Shown: positions 53,569-62,304, counted from the stretch's first letter. The stretch is DNA of 64,000 bases from UBA5336 sp039818165 (GCA_039818165.1 JBCBUL010000016.1:1-64000); one strand, 5' to 3'. The notes: generated from the sequence alone by a model not told the origin. Translations and numbers: made by a program.

Positions 53569-54522
53569 TTGCTTTCCATTGGCCTTGCTTCAAAGGGACG
53601 TATCCAGGACCAGACGTTCGCGTTTCTGGACAAGATCGGCTTGCCCATCAAGAAAACTGGAACCGGGCGCAGCTATGCTGCGGAAATGTCCGGCATTGGG
53701 GATGTCAAAGTCTGGCTGTTGCCCGCCGATGAAATTGCCAAACGCCTGCATGCAGGCAAACTCCATGCGGGCGTGACCGGGCTAGATCTGATCCACGAGA
53801 ACGGAGACCCCGAAGGCCGCGTGGCGCCGTTGGAGCCCCTCGGATTTGCCCGCGCGGATCTGATTGTCGGGGTTCCACAATCCTGGATCGATGTGTCGGA
53901 CACGGCTGAGTTGCTGGAAGTCTTTTCGGACCTCCGCGCACGCCAGGACCGCGCGCCAAGAGTGGCAACGAAATACATCAACATCACCAAGCAGGCCTTC
54001 GCCGGTTTGGGCATTCGTGACTTTCGACTGGTTGCCGATCCGGGGGCAACGGAAGCGGCTCCGGCCCGCGAAATCGCCGATGTGATTGTTGATATCACCA
54101 CAAGCGGTGAAACCCTGCGGGCCAATCATCTCAAGCCGCTCATGCCCCCCATCATGCGCAGCCAGGCTTTCCTGGCGGCGTCATTGGCACCCGACATCTG
54201 GGAGGAAGCCTCGCTCTCTGCGCTGGAACAGGTGATGGACCGGATCGCCAGCCATGGCGACAAACACAAATTCATTCGGTTTTCCGCGCCCGCCAACGCC
54301 AAAGCCTTGTCTAACACCCTCAAGGCGCGGTTCGGTCTCGAGATCGAGCACAGCGTGAAGGGCGGAGAGGCCTCACTCTATGCCAGCGGTGATGTGGCTT
54401 TCGACGTGGCGGCCTTTCTTCAGGCAGAAACGGGCAAGACCGTGTCGGTGTTTGATCCCGCCTATCGGCTGGAGCGTCCAAACCCGAAATTCGCAGAGTT
54501 CAGGGCGCAACTCAGCCATTGA
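53569..54522 (+). CDS. hisG: ATP phosphoribosyltransferase catalytic subunit
   Basis: This 317-residue enzyme joins ATP and PRPP in the first step of histidine synthesis. It opens LSIGLASKGRIQDQTFAFLDKIG, and the PRPP-binding segment ADVIVDITTSGETLRANHL is near residue 166. It needs HisZ in this arrangement. It is longer than typical short HisG (about 210-230); the C-terminal 90 residues may be an extra domain. The start is TTG 53569, with AGAGAGG upstream, because no ATG fits. Its last 11 bases overlap the convergent response-regulator gene. Confidence 0.92.
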   Translation: MLSIGLASKGRIQDQTFAFLDKIGLPIKKTGTGRSYAAEMSGIGDVKVWLLPADEIAKRLHAGKLHAGVTGLDLIHENGDPEGRVAPLEPLGFARADLIVGVPQSWIDVSDTAELLEVFSDLRARQDRAPRVATKYINITKQAFAGLGIRDFRLVADPGATEAAPAREIADVIVDITTSGETLRANHLKPLMPPIMRSQAFLAASLAPDIWEEASLSALEQVMDRIASHGDKHKFIRFSAPANAKALSNTLKARFGLEIEHSVKGGEASLYASGDVAFDVAAFLQAETGKTVSVFDPAYRLERPNPKFAEFRAQLSH

Positions 54523-55957
54523 CCACTTTGGGATGGGACAGGCTGACCTTGGCGCCAGCATTGCCCCAGGCCTCCCGCTTTCTGTAGAGCGTCGATGGCG
54601 AGACCTGCAGCGTGTCGGCCGCCTTGCGCAAATTGCCATCGCAGCCTGAAATCACCGCTTCAATCACTTCGCGCTCTATGTCTGCCAGGGGGCGCATCAC
54701 GGCCAGAAGAAGCCGTCGGGACAAGGGCGTTTCGGCGGCCAGGGGCTGCAAGCTTTCCCGCACAGTCTGCGCGGCGGCCAATTGCGGGTGCACCCCTCCT
54801 GGAAACAAGTCCTCCGGCGTCAGCAGGCCGGTTTCTGAAAGGACGACCGCGCGTCGAATGTTGTTTTGCAATTCCCGCACATTGCCGGGCCAGGAATGGT
54901 TGGCCAGCGCTTCCAGGGCCTTTGGACTGAAACCGCCATCGCTGCGCCCTTCTTCCCTGGCAAACTGACCCCGGAAATGGTGCGCCAGTTCCAGCACATC
55001 GCTGCCGCGGCTCCTTAAGGGCGGCATGTCTAGCGACAGGATGTTCAGGCGGTAATAGAGGTCTTCTCGGAAGGTCCCGGCGGCGATTTCCTGGGGAAGG
55101 ATTCGGTTGGTGGCGCAGACAATGCGCACATCGACGATTGTGGTACGGTCACTGCCCACCCGCTTGACTTCTCCGGTCTGGAGGAAGCGCAGCAGTTTGG
55201 CCTGCAGGGCGATGTCCATCTCGCCAACTTCATCGAGGAACAGCGTTCCCCCGTCGGCTGCGCGCGCTGCTCCGGTCCGCTCGCTGGCCGCGCCGGTAAA
55301 CGCGCCGCGGACATGGCCGAAGATTTCTGACTCCATCAGGTCTTTTGGAAGGGCTGCACAATTCAGTGCCACAAACGGGCCGTTCGCGCGCGGGCTATGC
55401 TGGTGCAGCCACTGTGCGCACACCTCTTTTCCCGTTCCGGACTCGCCCGTGATCAGCACCGGCGCCCGGGAGGGGGCAAATCTCGTCGCCAGAGTCGAAA
55501 CGACCTGCATGGCACGCGAGGACCCGATCATCCGGACACTAGGAGATTGAGCTGGTTCTGGCGCGGTTGCGGGAACGGAAATCGGTGCGGCGAGGGCTTC
55601 CTTGACTGCAGAGCGCAGCCGCGCTGCAGAGACTGGCTTGGCCAGAACGTCATTGCAGCCCAGGCGCATGGCGGACACGGCGCCGGACATGGTGCTTTCC
55701 GAGGCGACTGAGATGATCACGGTGCCGGCATCGCGCGCGCGGGCCGTTTTCAGGAAGGCTTCCACATCGCCGGGAAAGTTGCCGGTATCCAGGATGATCG
55801 CCGCGCACACTTGGCTTTCCATATGGGACTGCGCCTGCGCCTCGCTTTCGGCTTGCAAGACCTGGAAGCCCGTTGGGGTAAGCGCTTCAGCGTGCAGCCG
55901 GCGCGAAGCCGGGTCCTTGTCGATAACCAGAAGAGTCTGATCGGATTGACGGGGCAT
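54512..55957 (-). CDS. Sigma-54-dependent response regulator (NtrC family)
   Basis: This 481-residue regulator has a receiver domain (about 5-120) with phospho-acceptor Asp in AIILDTGNF near 57 and Lys in LAKPVS near 107. An AAA+ domain follows with Walker A GESGTGKEVCA near 170, GAFTGA near 220 and Walker B GGTLFLDEVGEMD. Last is a FIS-type helix-turn-helix (about 436-465; GNLRKAADTLQVSPSTLYRK). GAFTGA indicates true sigma-54 interaction. ATG 55957 follows GGAGACG. No sensor kinase is next to it, so its signal is unknown. A signature of LuxO-like regulators is possible. Confidence 0.9.
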   Translation of the reverse strand: MPRQSDQTLLVIDKDPASRRLHAEALTPTGFQVLQAESEAQAQSHMESQVCAAIILDTGNFPGDVEAFLKTARARDAGTVIISVASESTMSGAVSAMRLGCNDVLAKPVSAARLRSAVKEALAAPISVPATAPEPAQSPSVRMIGSSRAMQVVSTLATRFAPSRAPVLITGESGTGKEVCAQWLHQHSPRANGPFVALNCAALPKDLMESEIFGHVRGAFTGAASERTGAARAADGGTLFLDEVGEMDIALQAKLLRFLQTGEVKRVGSDRTTIVDVRIVCATNRILPQEIAAGTFREDLYYRLNILSLDMPPLRSRGSDVLELAHHFRGQFAREEGRSDGGFSPKALEALANHSWPGNVRELQNNIRRAVVLSETGLLTPEDLFPGGVHPQLAAAQTVRESLQPLAAETPLSRRLLLAVMRPLADIEREVIEAVISGCDGNLRKAADTLQVSPSTLYRKREAWGNAGAKVSLSHPKVVNG

Positions 55958-56122
55958 AGGGCGCGTCTCCAACGGCTTGGCGGCGCGGCCAGTTGCTCAC
56001 CGAATGGTTAATTTTCACCTTAAGGTAGAATTTAGGGGATCTGGTCGCTTTTTGCGAATTGCCGATTGCGAGATCGGTTGCAGAATAGGAGGCTTCGCCG
56101 CCGCTTAAGCATCATGTGCGTT

Positions 56123-56141
56123 GATTTTATGCAATAAAATC
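56123..56141. repeat. Perfect AT-rich palindrome beside the tRNA-like element
   Basis: GATTTTAT (56123-56130) and ATAAAATC (56134-56141) flank GCA. On the minus strand it follows the tRNA-like element directly, as the GATTTT..AAAATC palindrome follows tRNA-Leu. It may be a terminator or part of the same repeat family; no T tract follows beyond the stem. Confidence 0.45.
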
Positions 56142-56143
56142 GG

Positions 56144-56227
56144 ATGCTTGAACCGGTACGGGATTTGAACTGCTGTCAGCATCGGGAATGCCCGATCTGC
56201 CGAGGCGGCCAGAACCGGACCAAGCAT
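56144..56227 (-). other. Structured tRNA-like element (possible degenerate tRNA or small RNA)
   Basis: An outer stem of 12 pairs, ATGCTTG plus CCGGT against ACCGG plus CAAGCAT, closes an 84-base region with a two-base internal loop. Inside on the minus strand are three hairpins in order: GCCG/CGGC, ATCGGG/CCCGAT (four-base loop) and TGCT/AGCA. A T-loop-like GTTCAAATCCCG follows. The layout is cloverleaf-like, but the T stem does not pair and the central loop is four bases, not seven, so it is not a normal tRNA. It may be a tRNA pseudogene or a structured RNA. Confidence 0.4.
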
Positions 56228-56258
56228 GCAGCAGCTTGGGCATGGAGTCTCCCGCCCC

Positions 56259-57119
56259 CTAGGACTCCCGCGCCTCGTCCGGCGCTTGCGCCTCGGCAGA
56301 CTTCCGCGTCCAGGTAATCGGAAACATCAAGCTCTCGCCAAGGCGTTCAGGATGGGCCGGACCGATTTTGCCAAGGCCGATTTCCATGGCGCGATGTCCC
56401 AAAGCCGGTTGGGCGGTGTATGTGCCGAACACGCGGTCCCAGATAGACAGGCAGAACCCGAAGTTCCGGTGGTGCTCATTCGGCCTGTCGGAATGGTGCA
56501 CCCGGTGCATGTCCGGCGTGACAATGGCAAGCCGTAAAGCTCGGTCCAGCCACTTTGGCAGGGCCAAATTCGCATGATTGAACAGGGCGCAGGCATTCAG
56601 GAGTATCTCGAACAGGATCACGGCGGCCACGGCGGGCCCCAGGGCGAGAATCCAGACAGCCTTGTAGAGGGATGATGCAGCGATCTCCACGGGATGGAAC
56701 CGCAGCGCCGTCGTGGCGTCGATATCCCGGTCGGCATGGTGCATGGCATGGATGCGCCAGAATACCGGTACCCGGTGGCTGATGACGTGCTGCAACCATA
56801 TGGCGAAGTCCAACGCGATGAGGGCCAGCGCAACTTCCAACCCTACGGGAAGATCAACGCCATTTAACAGACCGAAACCCGAATGCGCCGCCCAGGCTGC
56901 AGCCGCCACGCCGGCAATCACGGGCGCGGCAATTGCCAGTGCTCGCAGGACAAGGTTCGCGGTTACCACGATAGCGATATTGGTTGACCACCGCCGCATC
57001 CGCTCCTGTCGCCGCTTACGGCGCGGGAACAGGGCTTCGAGCGCGCAGAACACGCCTAGTGCGCCAAGAAACGCAGCAACGCGCAAAGTCGTTTCCGAGG
57101 ACGCGATCCAGTCGGTCAT
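56259..57119 (-). CDS. Sterol desaturase / fatty acid hydroxylase family membrane protein
   Basis: This 286-residue integral-membrane di-iron protein has five or so helices and the three His clusters of the family. They are QHVISHRVP (about 117-125), HAMHHADRD (about 131-139) and DMHRVHHSDRPNEHHRN (about 211-227). Members insert hydroxyls or double bonds into lipids or carotenoids; the substrate here is unknown. The N-terminal region contains a basic loop (RRKRRQER). It is a leftward gene, about 75 bases after a thioesterase stop region, and may share a transcript with the three genes upstream of it. Confidence 0.9.
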   Translation of the reverse strand: MTDWIASSETTLRVAAFLGALGVFCALEALFPRRKRRQERMRRWSTNIAIVVTANLVLRALAIAAPVIAGVAAAAWAAHSGFGLLNGVDLPVGLEVALALIALDFAIWLQHVISHRVPVFWRIHAMHHADRDIDATTALRFHPVEIAASSLYKAVWILALGPAVAAVILFEILLNACALFNHANLALPKWLDRALRLAIVTPDMHRVHHSDRPNEHHRNFGFCLSIWDRVFGTYTAQPALGHRAMEIGLGKIGPAHPERLGESLMFPITWTRKSAEAQAPDEARES

Positions 57120-57194
57120 GGCATAGATATAAGGCGCTTGCGTTGACGCCGAAGTGTGGCGCGTGCGCGCTGCTGGAGATGAGCCAACCTGTTC

Positions 57195-57677
57195 CTACCG
57201 GCTGGCCAGGGCGCCCTGGCTGCGGATCGCTTTCCAGGCCAGCACCTTCACAAGAAGCTTGCCATCTGGCCCGCGCCACTCGGCTTCCACATACCCTGTT
57301 GTGCGCGAGCGGTTCACGACTTCGGCGCGGATCTCGATATCGCCATGGGGCACGGGCCTGAACAGTTTGATCTGCAAGTCCTGGGTGGTGAAGCCCTCAT
57401 CGCCTGTGAGGGCCGACGCCATGCAGATCGACACGATGTGGTCCGATAGCGCGCCTACCCAGCCGCCAAAGGCCCGGTTCGGCTGGATGTCCCGGTCGCC
57501 CGTATTCGGCCAGACATAGCGCACCCGGCCCGGCGCAGCCTCACGCATCCATTCCTCGGGCTTGATGCCGAGATTCACCAGCGCCGCGGGTTTCTCGCTC
57601 CAGGTGCCTGTTTTCAGCCCGTCAACAAACCCGGCGAACCAGCCGGTATACTCACCGGGCGCGATGTCGATGCCCAT
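57195..57677 (-). CDS. PaaI/hotdog-type acyl-CoA thioesterase-like protein
   Basis: This 160-residue protein has a hotdog-fold pattern, with NRAFGGWVGALSDHIVSICMAS near residue 67 as the central helix and TTQDLQIKLFRPVPHGDIEI as the following strands, ending VEAEWRGPDGKLLVKVLAW. These match PaaI-like thioesterases that cleave acyl- or aryl-CoA in the cytoplasm. The catalytic Asp or Glu is not certain. Its ATG shares its A with the SDR stop (TGATG), so SDR and thioesterase are translated together and probably act on the same CoA-linked substrate; that is inference. Confidence 0.75.
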   Translation of the reverse strand: MGIDIAPGEYTGWFAGFVDGLKTGTWSEKPAALVNLGIKPEEWMREAAPGRVRYVWPNTGDRDIQPNRAFGGWVGALSDHIVSICMASALTGDEGFTTQDLQIKLFRPVPHGDIEIRAEVVNRSRTTGYVEAEWRGPDGKLLVKVLAWKAIRSQGALASR

Positions 57678-58444
57678 CAGGTGATTGTGACGCCGCCATC
57701 GACGACCATCATCTGGCCGGTCATGTAACTGCCCGCAGGCGATGCCATGAAGACGGCTGCGCCAGCGATTTCGTGGGGCTCGCCAATCCGCTTCATGGGC
57801 GTGGTCGCCAGCGCCATTTTTAGGGTCTCAGGGTTTTCCCAGAGCGCGCGGGCAAAATCCGTCTTGATCAGGCCGGGCGCGATGCAATTCACGCGGATAT
57901 TGTCCCGGCCATATTCCGCCGCCAGGTTCCGGGCGAGCTGGAAGTCTGCGGCCTTGGAGATGTTGTAAGCCCCGATCACGGGGCTGGCCTTGAGGCCTCC
58001 AATCGAGCTGACGAGGATGATCGCGCCATCCTTGCGCTCGCGCATCTGCGGGGCGCACATCTGGATCAGCCAGTGGTTGGAGATGATATTGTTCTGGAGG
58101 ATTTTCTCGAACGCTTCATCCTCGATCCCCTCCATCGGTCCGTAATAGGGGTTCGAGGCTGCATTGCAGACCACAATGTCGACCTTACCAAAGGCAGCAT
58201 TGGTTGCGTCCACCATGGCCTGGAGCTGGTCTTTCTCGGAGATATTGGCCGGCACCGCGATCGCGCGGCCCTCGCCATGTTTCTCGTTGATCGCGGCGGC
58301 GACCTCCTGGCAGGGGCCGGGCTTGCGTGAGGAAATCGTGACACTTGCGCCATGGTCGGCAAAGGCTTCTGCGATGGCCTTGCCGATGCCCCGCGAAGAT
58401 CCCGTGATAATGGCTGACTTGCCGGAAAGATCAAAAAGGTTCAT
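57677..58444 (-). CDS. Short-chain dehydrogenase/reductase (SDR)
   Basis: This 255-residue classical SDR has the cofactor motif ITGSSRGIGKAIAEAF near residue 12, NAASNPYYG near 91 and the catalytic YNISKAADFQLAR near 158 with Ser upstream in LVSSIGG. RKPG after the second strand suggests NADP. The C terminus SYMTGQMMVVDGG is family-typical. ATG 58444 begins at MNLFDLSGKS; the longer frame to 58480 has no support. It leads a short leftward unit with the thioesterase. Similar SDRs act on beta-hydroxyacyl or steroid substrates; the substrate here is unknown. Confidence 0.88.
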   Translation of the reverse strand: MNLFDLSGKSAIITGSSRGIGKAIAEAFADHGASVTISSRKPGPCQEVAAAINEKHGEGRAIAVPANISEKDQLQAMVDATNAAFGKVDIVVCNAASNPYYGPMEGIEDEAFEKILQNNIISNHWLIQMCAPQMRERKDGAIILVSSIGGLKASPVIGAYNISKAADFQLARNLAAEYGRDNIRVNCIAPGLIKTDFARALWENPETLKMALATTPMKRIGEPHEIAGAAVFMASPAGSYMTGQMMVVDGGVTIT

Positions 58445-58534
58445 GGCGCGCTCCCTGTGCACTTGTGCTTTGACAGGCACAGTATTGACGTGACGGGCGA
58501 GGGCAAGCGCCGCCGTAGGGGAAGCGCGGTGCGC

Positions 58535-58882
58535 CTAGTCGATAAAGCGCAGGCCCACATCGAAATCGAGCCGCCGTACGACACGCGCAAGGCGGTCAAT
58601 TGCCAATTGCGGGCACACCAGCCGGACACGTTCTGGCAGGGCCTGGCGATGGCGAAACCGCACCCTCACGCCGGTTTCTGAGTGGTCGATTATGACACCC
58701 GGCAGGGACGAAACCCCGGCATAGTACACGGTGCAATTTGCGAAGCTGGAGTGGCGATCGGCGCGAGGCAGTATTGCGCGTGGCGCAGCGCGAGATCGCC
58801 CACTTTGCGCGGCTGACGGGGCGCGGGTCTCTATTTCGGAAACCCTGCGTTTAAGCGTGTGGCGTTGTTTCTTTCCGAACAT
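58535..58882 (-). CDS. PilZ domain protein
   Basis: This 115-residue protein carries a PilZ core: Arg residues in LPRADRHSSFANC (about 39-51) and the second signature DHSETGVRVRF (about 66-76), the (D/N)xSxxG motif. These positions bind c-di-GMP, which fits with the TipF-like c-di-GMP protein at 481. The N-terminal 35 residues are basic and may be disordered. It is a single-domain effector of unknown partner. It is leftward, 90 bases upstream of the SDR start, and could be co-transcribed. Confidence 0.8.
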   Translation of the reverse strand: MFGKKQRHTLKRRVSEIETRAPSAAQSGRSRAAPRAILPRADRHSSFANCTVYYAGVSSLPGVIIDHSETGVRVRFRHRQALPERVRLVCPQLAIDRLARVVRRLDFDVGLRFID

Positions 58883-59004
58883 GATAGGGCTCCAGCTTCA
58901 TTCGAAGCTTGAGACATCGCATAAAAACAATCAGAAGTAGTAAACGTGGTTGCGGAGTCGTTCGGGAACCCCGAAGCCATTGCGATTGATGGTTTGAGGG
59001 TTGT

Positions 59005-60138
59005 TCAGGAAAGCAGGTCGCAAACGCGTTCCATTTCCGCGATGGCGACATAAATATGGTAGCCCGTGGCCGCGGTCATATCCGCCGTCACAGCCACGCC
59101 GTCCGGGCCATATTTGTCCAGCCAGCCGCCCTCCGGAGCCGGGTGCACATGGCGCGCCCACATCCGGTCAAACGTCTCGATGGCCCGCTGCTCTGCCGCC
59201 GTATCCCCTTGCAGCAAGCGGGCAAGGTGCGCCTTCAGCGCTTCTGTCAGCCCCCAGGTCCGCTCCGTCGCGTCCAGCACGTCGCCGTCCAGAGTATGTG
59301 ACAGGGCCACTTCGCTGTCCGGGCCGGTCAGGGCCAGTGCCTTCCTATAAAGCCCCTCGGCGGCTTTGGAGACCGTTTTGCCGCTCAGGCGCGCGCGCTC
59401 TGCCATCAGCCAGACCCATTCATACTGGTGCCCGGCCTCAAACCGATCGCCGTCTGCCGGGCCCCAATCGGGCGCAAAGACTTCGCGCAGGGCGCCGTCT
59501 TCGGTCAGAAAGCGTGTCTCGAGCAGGGTTTCGATGCCTTCGGCCCAGGCCAGGGCGCCGGCGTCTCCCGTCGCTTCGTGCAGGGCGAGGGAGCTTTCGA
59601 ACAAGTGCATGTGCGGATTTTGCAAACGGTGCTCGGGCGTTGGCAGCGCCTCGCGGAAGCCGCCTTCAGTGGCCGGACGCTTGAGCACATCGTCGATAGC
59701 GGCATGGGCAGCAATCGCAGCCTCCGCCGCGCCTTCTGCGGCGATCCGATGGGCCCAGGAAAAGCCAAGCAGCGCAAAAGCGGTGTCATAAAGGTCCGCG
59801 GTTTCAACCGACAGCCCGCCGCGATAGCTCATCCGGGCGCCGTAAAGGCCGTCCGGACGGCGGCAATGGGTGGTCAGAACATCGATGCCACGCGCCACCA
59901 AGGCGTCTGCCCGGTCATCGCTCCAGCCCATCACCTTTCCGAAGGCAAAACAGAAGGTCTGGCGCGCCTGCAGGCGAACGCGGGTGTCGTCATCTTCGAT
60001 CGGGGCGCCGTCCATGGTCAGCCGTTCGCGAAACCCCCGCACCGGGTGCACGCCATGATCCGCCCAAAAGGGAAGCGAAGCGTCCAGCATCCAGGCTTTC
60101 GCCTTGCGGGCGCGGCTGACCAGCGCGTCATCGACCAT
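59005..60138 (-). CDS. AGE-family epimerase/isomerase (N-acylglucosamine 2-epimerase-like)
   Basis: This 377-residue (alpha/alpha)6-barrel protein shows the family motifs NPHMHLFESSLALHEAT near residue 174 and AGHQYEWVWLMAERA near 243, which supply catalytic His. The C-terminal DMTAATGYHIYVAI completes the active site. The family interconverts sugars such as mannose/fructose, glucose/mannose (cellobiose epimerase) or GlcNAc/ManNAc; the specific reaction is not clear, and phosphate-free sugars are most likely. ATG 60138 has a GGAGGAGAG site. It is divergent from the glycosyltransferase-like gene. Confidence 0.88.
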   Translation of the reverse strand: MVDDALVSRARKAKAWMLDASLPFWADHGVHPVRGFRERLTMDGAPIEDDDTRVRLQARQTFCFAFGKVMGWSDDRADALVARGIDVLTTHCRRPDGLYGARMSYRGGLSVETADLYDTAFALLGFSWAHRIAAEGAAEAAIAAHAAIDDVLKRPATEGGFREALPTPEHRLQNPHMHLFESSLALHEATGDAGALAWAEGIETLLETRFLTEDGALREVFAPDWGPADGDRFEAGHQYEWVWLMAERARLSGKTVSKAAEGLYRKALALTGPDSEVALSHTLDGDVLDATERTWGLTEALKAHLARLLQGDTAAEQRAIETFDRMWARHVHPAPEGGWLDKYGPDGVAVTADMTAATGYHIYVAIAEMERVCDLLS

Positions 60139-60283
60139 GTGGATCTCTCCTCCCAGCTCCATGATTTGCTATCGCGCCCTTTGGAAAAACACCAGCGTCC
60201 ACGCCTGACAGCATACGGCTCGGTTTCCTCCTTCGCGGCGATGGGGTAGTCCGGGCCGCAAGAGGCATTGCGAGGAACGCCCC

Positions 60284-61024
60284 ATGGGAGAGGTTCAGAC
60301 CGTTATCTGCATGCGCTGGGGCACGCGCTACGGCGCCGAATATGTGAACCGCCTGCACGCCATGGTGCGCCGGAACACGCAGCGGCCCCTGCGCTTTGTC
60401 TGCTTCACTGACGATTCCACCGGCTACGATGAAGGCATTGAGGCCAAACCGCTGCCCCATATCGACCTGCCCGAGCGCGTCCAGTGGTTTCCCTGGCGGA
60501 AGATCGGCCTCTGGCAGGACCCGCTGGAGGACATTACCGGCGATGTCTTGTTCTTCGACATTGATCTGGTGATCACCGGCTCCATCGACCCGTTCTTTGA
60601 CCACGCGCCGGAGAAGACTTTCATCGTGGCCGAGAACTGGACCCAGCCCGGCAGCGGCATCGGCAACACGTCATGCTATCGCTTCCGCGTGGGCGCCCAC
60701 AGCTATCTGTACGACAATCTGATGGCGGACCCTGCCGCCAAGGTCGACCTGCACCGGATCAGCCAGGTCTACATCTCCCGTGAGATCAGGGAGATGGACT
60801 ACTGGCCGAGCGAATGGTGCCAGTCCTTCAAGCATTCCCTCATGCCGAAATGGCCGATGAACCATTTCCTCACGCCACGCCTGCCCGAAGAGACCCGCGT
60901 GGTCGCCTTCACCGGCAAGCCCGACCCCGACGAAGCCCGCGACGGGCGTTGGCCTGCCCCCTGGTACAAGAAAATCTACAAAGCCGTACGCCCCACCCCC
61001 TGGATCGCGGAGCATTGGGGGTAG
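60284..61024 (+). CDS. Glycosyltransferase-like (GT-A) protein
   Basis: This 246-residue protein resembles small GT-A-like transferases of the GT8-like type. A strand VQTVICMRWGTRYGAEYVNRLH opens it, and DVLFFDIDLVITGSIDPFF near residue 88 supplies the DxD metal-binding motif. The C-terminal end is aromatic- and Pro-rich (WPAPWYKKIYKAVRPTPWIAEHW). No membrane segment is seen. The acceptor is unknown; it may build an envelope glycan. It is a single gene, divergent from the epimerase gene with 145 bases between. Confidence 0.78.
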   Translation: MGEVQTVICMRWGTRYGAEYVNRLHAMVRRNTQRPLRFVCFTDDSTGYDEGIEAKPLPHIDLPERVQWFPWRKIGLWQDPLEDITGDVLFFDIDLVITGSIDPFFDHAPEKTFIVAENWTQPGSGIGNTSCYRFRVGAHSYLYDNLMADPAAKVDLHRISQVYISREIREMDYWPSEWCQSFKHSLMPKWPMNHFLTPRLPEETRVVAFTGKPDPDEARDGRWPAPWYKKIYKAVRPTPWIAEHWG

Positions 61025-61212
61025 GGGCCGCCAGGCGGGAACCGCATTGCGGCGCGAGAACTGAGCGATCTGAAAGGCTGGTGTTGGCCCTTCTGCGCCA
61101 TTAGGGTCGTCACTGGCAGATGTGCGCAGTAGAACCCATTCGAGCCGGATGGAATATTGCCGACCTCTTCCGCCCAAACTACAGTCGCCGAGTTGATCTA
61201 GGGCGCGTAATC
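61025..61212 (+). promoter_or_regulatory. Leader region of the TIR-WD40 gene
   Basis: These 188 bases hold no gene. They separate the glycosyltransferase-like gene from the TIR gene and should contain its promoter. I see no strong ribosome site except near the ATG. No clear terminator or operator was recognised. Confidence 0.35.
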
Positions 61213-62304
61213 ATGGACGAAGGCGAACAAGAAGAACGCTTCAAAGCCTTCATTTCCTATTCGCAGAAGGACTCCGCCGAGGCCAGAAAGATCCAGTCCT
61301 GGCTTGAGCGCTTCCGCCTGCCCAAAACGCCTTTGAAAGGCGATCGCAAGCTTGGCAAGATCTTCCGCGACAAAACCGACCTTACCGCATCCCCTGAAGT
61401 CTGGCCCGCGCTGCAATCCAAGATCGCGGCAAGCGAATACCTGATTGTGCTGTGCTCGCCCAACGCGGCTCAATCGGAATGGGTCGACAAGGAGATCCGT
61501 CATTTCAGAGAAACGGGAAGCGCCGACAAGGTCCTGGCGCTAATCATAGCGGGCGTGCCCAATTCCGGCGACACGGAGACGGAGTGCTTTCCGCCCGCCT
61601 TTCGCGAGATCGAACCTTTGGCTGCTAATCTGGTGCTGGACGGCCGCGCCGGTGCGCTCACACGCGTGGCTGCTGGGCTAGCTTGCCTTCCGTTTGACGC
61701 ACTCTGGCGACGCGAACGGCGTAGACAACGCCGCCATATGGCGTTTGGCGGCGGTCTTGTGGTGCTTGGTTCAACGCTAACGGCGGCAGCTCTTGTGGCG
61801 GGCTGGCTTGCGGTGACTGGCTTCGCCACCGCCGAACGCCGCAACTCGGATGTCCTCGCCCTCCAATCCAAGGCGATCTTCAGCGACGAGAATGTCGATC
61901 ACACGACGTCTATCCTCATGGCGCTACAGGCTGACCCCAGCGCCAGCCGAAGCCTGCTGCGCCATCACTTTGAAGGCAATACCGGCTACCCGTTTGCGCT
62001 CGCACGCATGGAGGCTGGGGTCAGCAACAACCGCTTGGTCAAAGTGTTCACTGGCCATGAGGGCTGGGTCACATCCGCTGCAGTGAACGGAGACAGTCGC
62101 TTCGTCACCGGCTCTCAAGACCATACGGCGCGGCTGTGGGATCTGGAGACAGGCGAGGTGATCCAAGTGTTCACCGGCCATGAGGGCGATGTCTTTTCCG
62201 TGGCGCTGACCAGCGACGGGCGGCTCGGCTATGGGATCTGGAGACTGGCGAGGAACTTCAGGTCTTCGAAGGCCATAACGGCCCGGTTTTGTCCGTCGCG
62301 TTGA
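61213..62304 (+). CDS. TIR domain-TM-WD40 protein, N-terminal part ending at a frame break
   Basis: This 363-residue frame begins with a TIR domain (about 9-150): KAFISYSQKD, IFRDKTDLTASPEVWPAL, and LIVLCSPNAAQSEWVDKEIRHF with the WxxxE catalytic Glu at about residue 94. A CFPPAFREIEPLAANLV segment is typical of the alphaproteobacterial TIR_2 family. A membrane helix is at about 176-200. WD40 blades start at about 277. The frame leaves the repeat register at about 62226 and stops at 62304. In TIR proteins the Glu allows NAD cleavage; WD40 blades would bind a trigger or partner. ATG 61213 starts the TIR fold; a GTG- or ATG-led extension is less likely. Confidence 0.85.
   Translation: MDEGEQEERFKAFISYSQKDSAEARKIQSWLERFRLPKTPLKGDRKLGKIFRDKTDLTASPEVWPALQSKIAASEYLIVLCSPNAAQSEWVDKEIRHFRETGSADKVLALIIAGVPNSGDTETECFPPAFREIEPLAANLVLDGRAGALTRVAAGLACLPFDALWRRERRRQRRHMAFGGGLVVLGSTLTAAALVAGWLAVTGFATAERRNSDVLALQSKAIFSDENVDHTTSILMALQADPSASRSLLRHHFEGNTGYPFALARMEAGVSNNRLVKVFTGHEGWVTSAAVNGDSRFVTGSQDHTARLWDLETGEVIQVFTGHEGDVFSVALTSDGRLGYGIWRLARNFRSSKAITARFCPSR

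Larger units (their letters stand above)
55958..56258. other. Intergenic region with structured elements
   Basis: No protein gene is supported in these 301 bases. The left third is the leader of the sigma-54 regulator. From 56123 to 56227 there are two conspicuous structures, listed separately: a perfect AT palindrome and a multi-hairpin tRNA-like fold. The remainder before 56259 shows nothing clear. Confidence 0.6.

Noticed and set aside
56144..56227. Selenocysteine or ordinary tRNA
   Set aside because: The T stem does not pair, the middle loop is four bases, CCA is absent, and no selA or selB is nearby.
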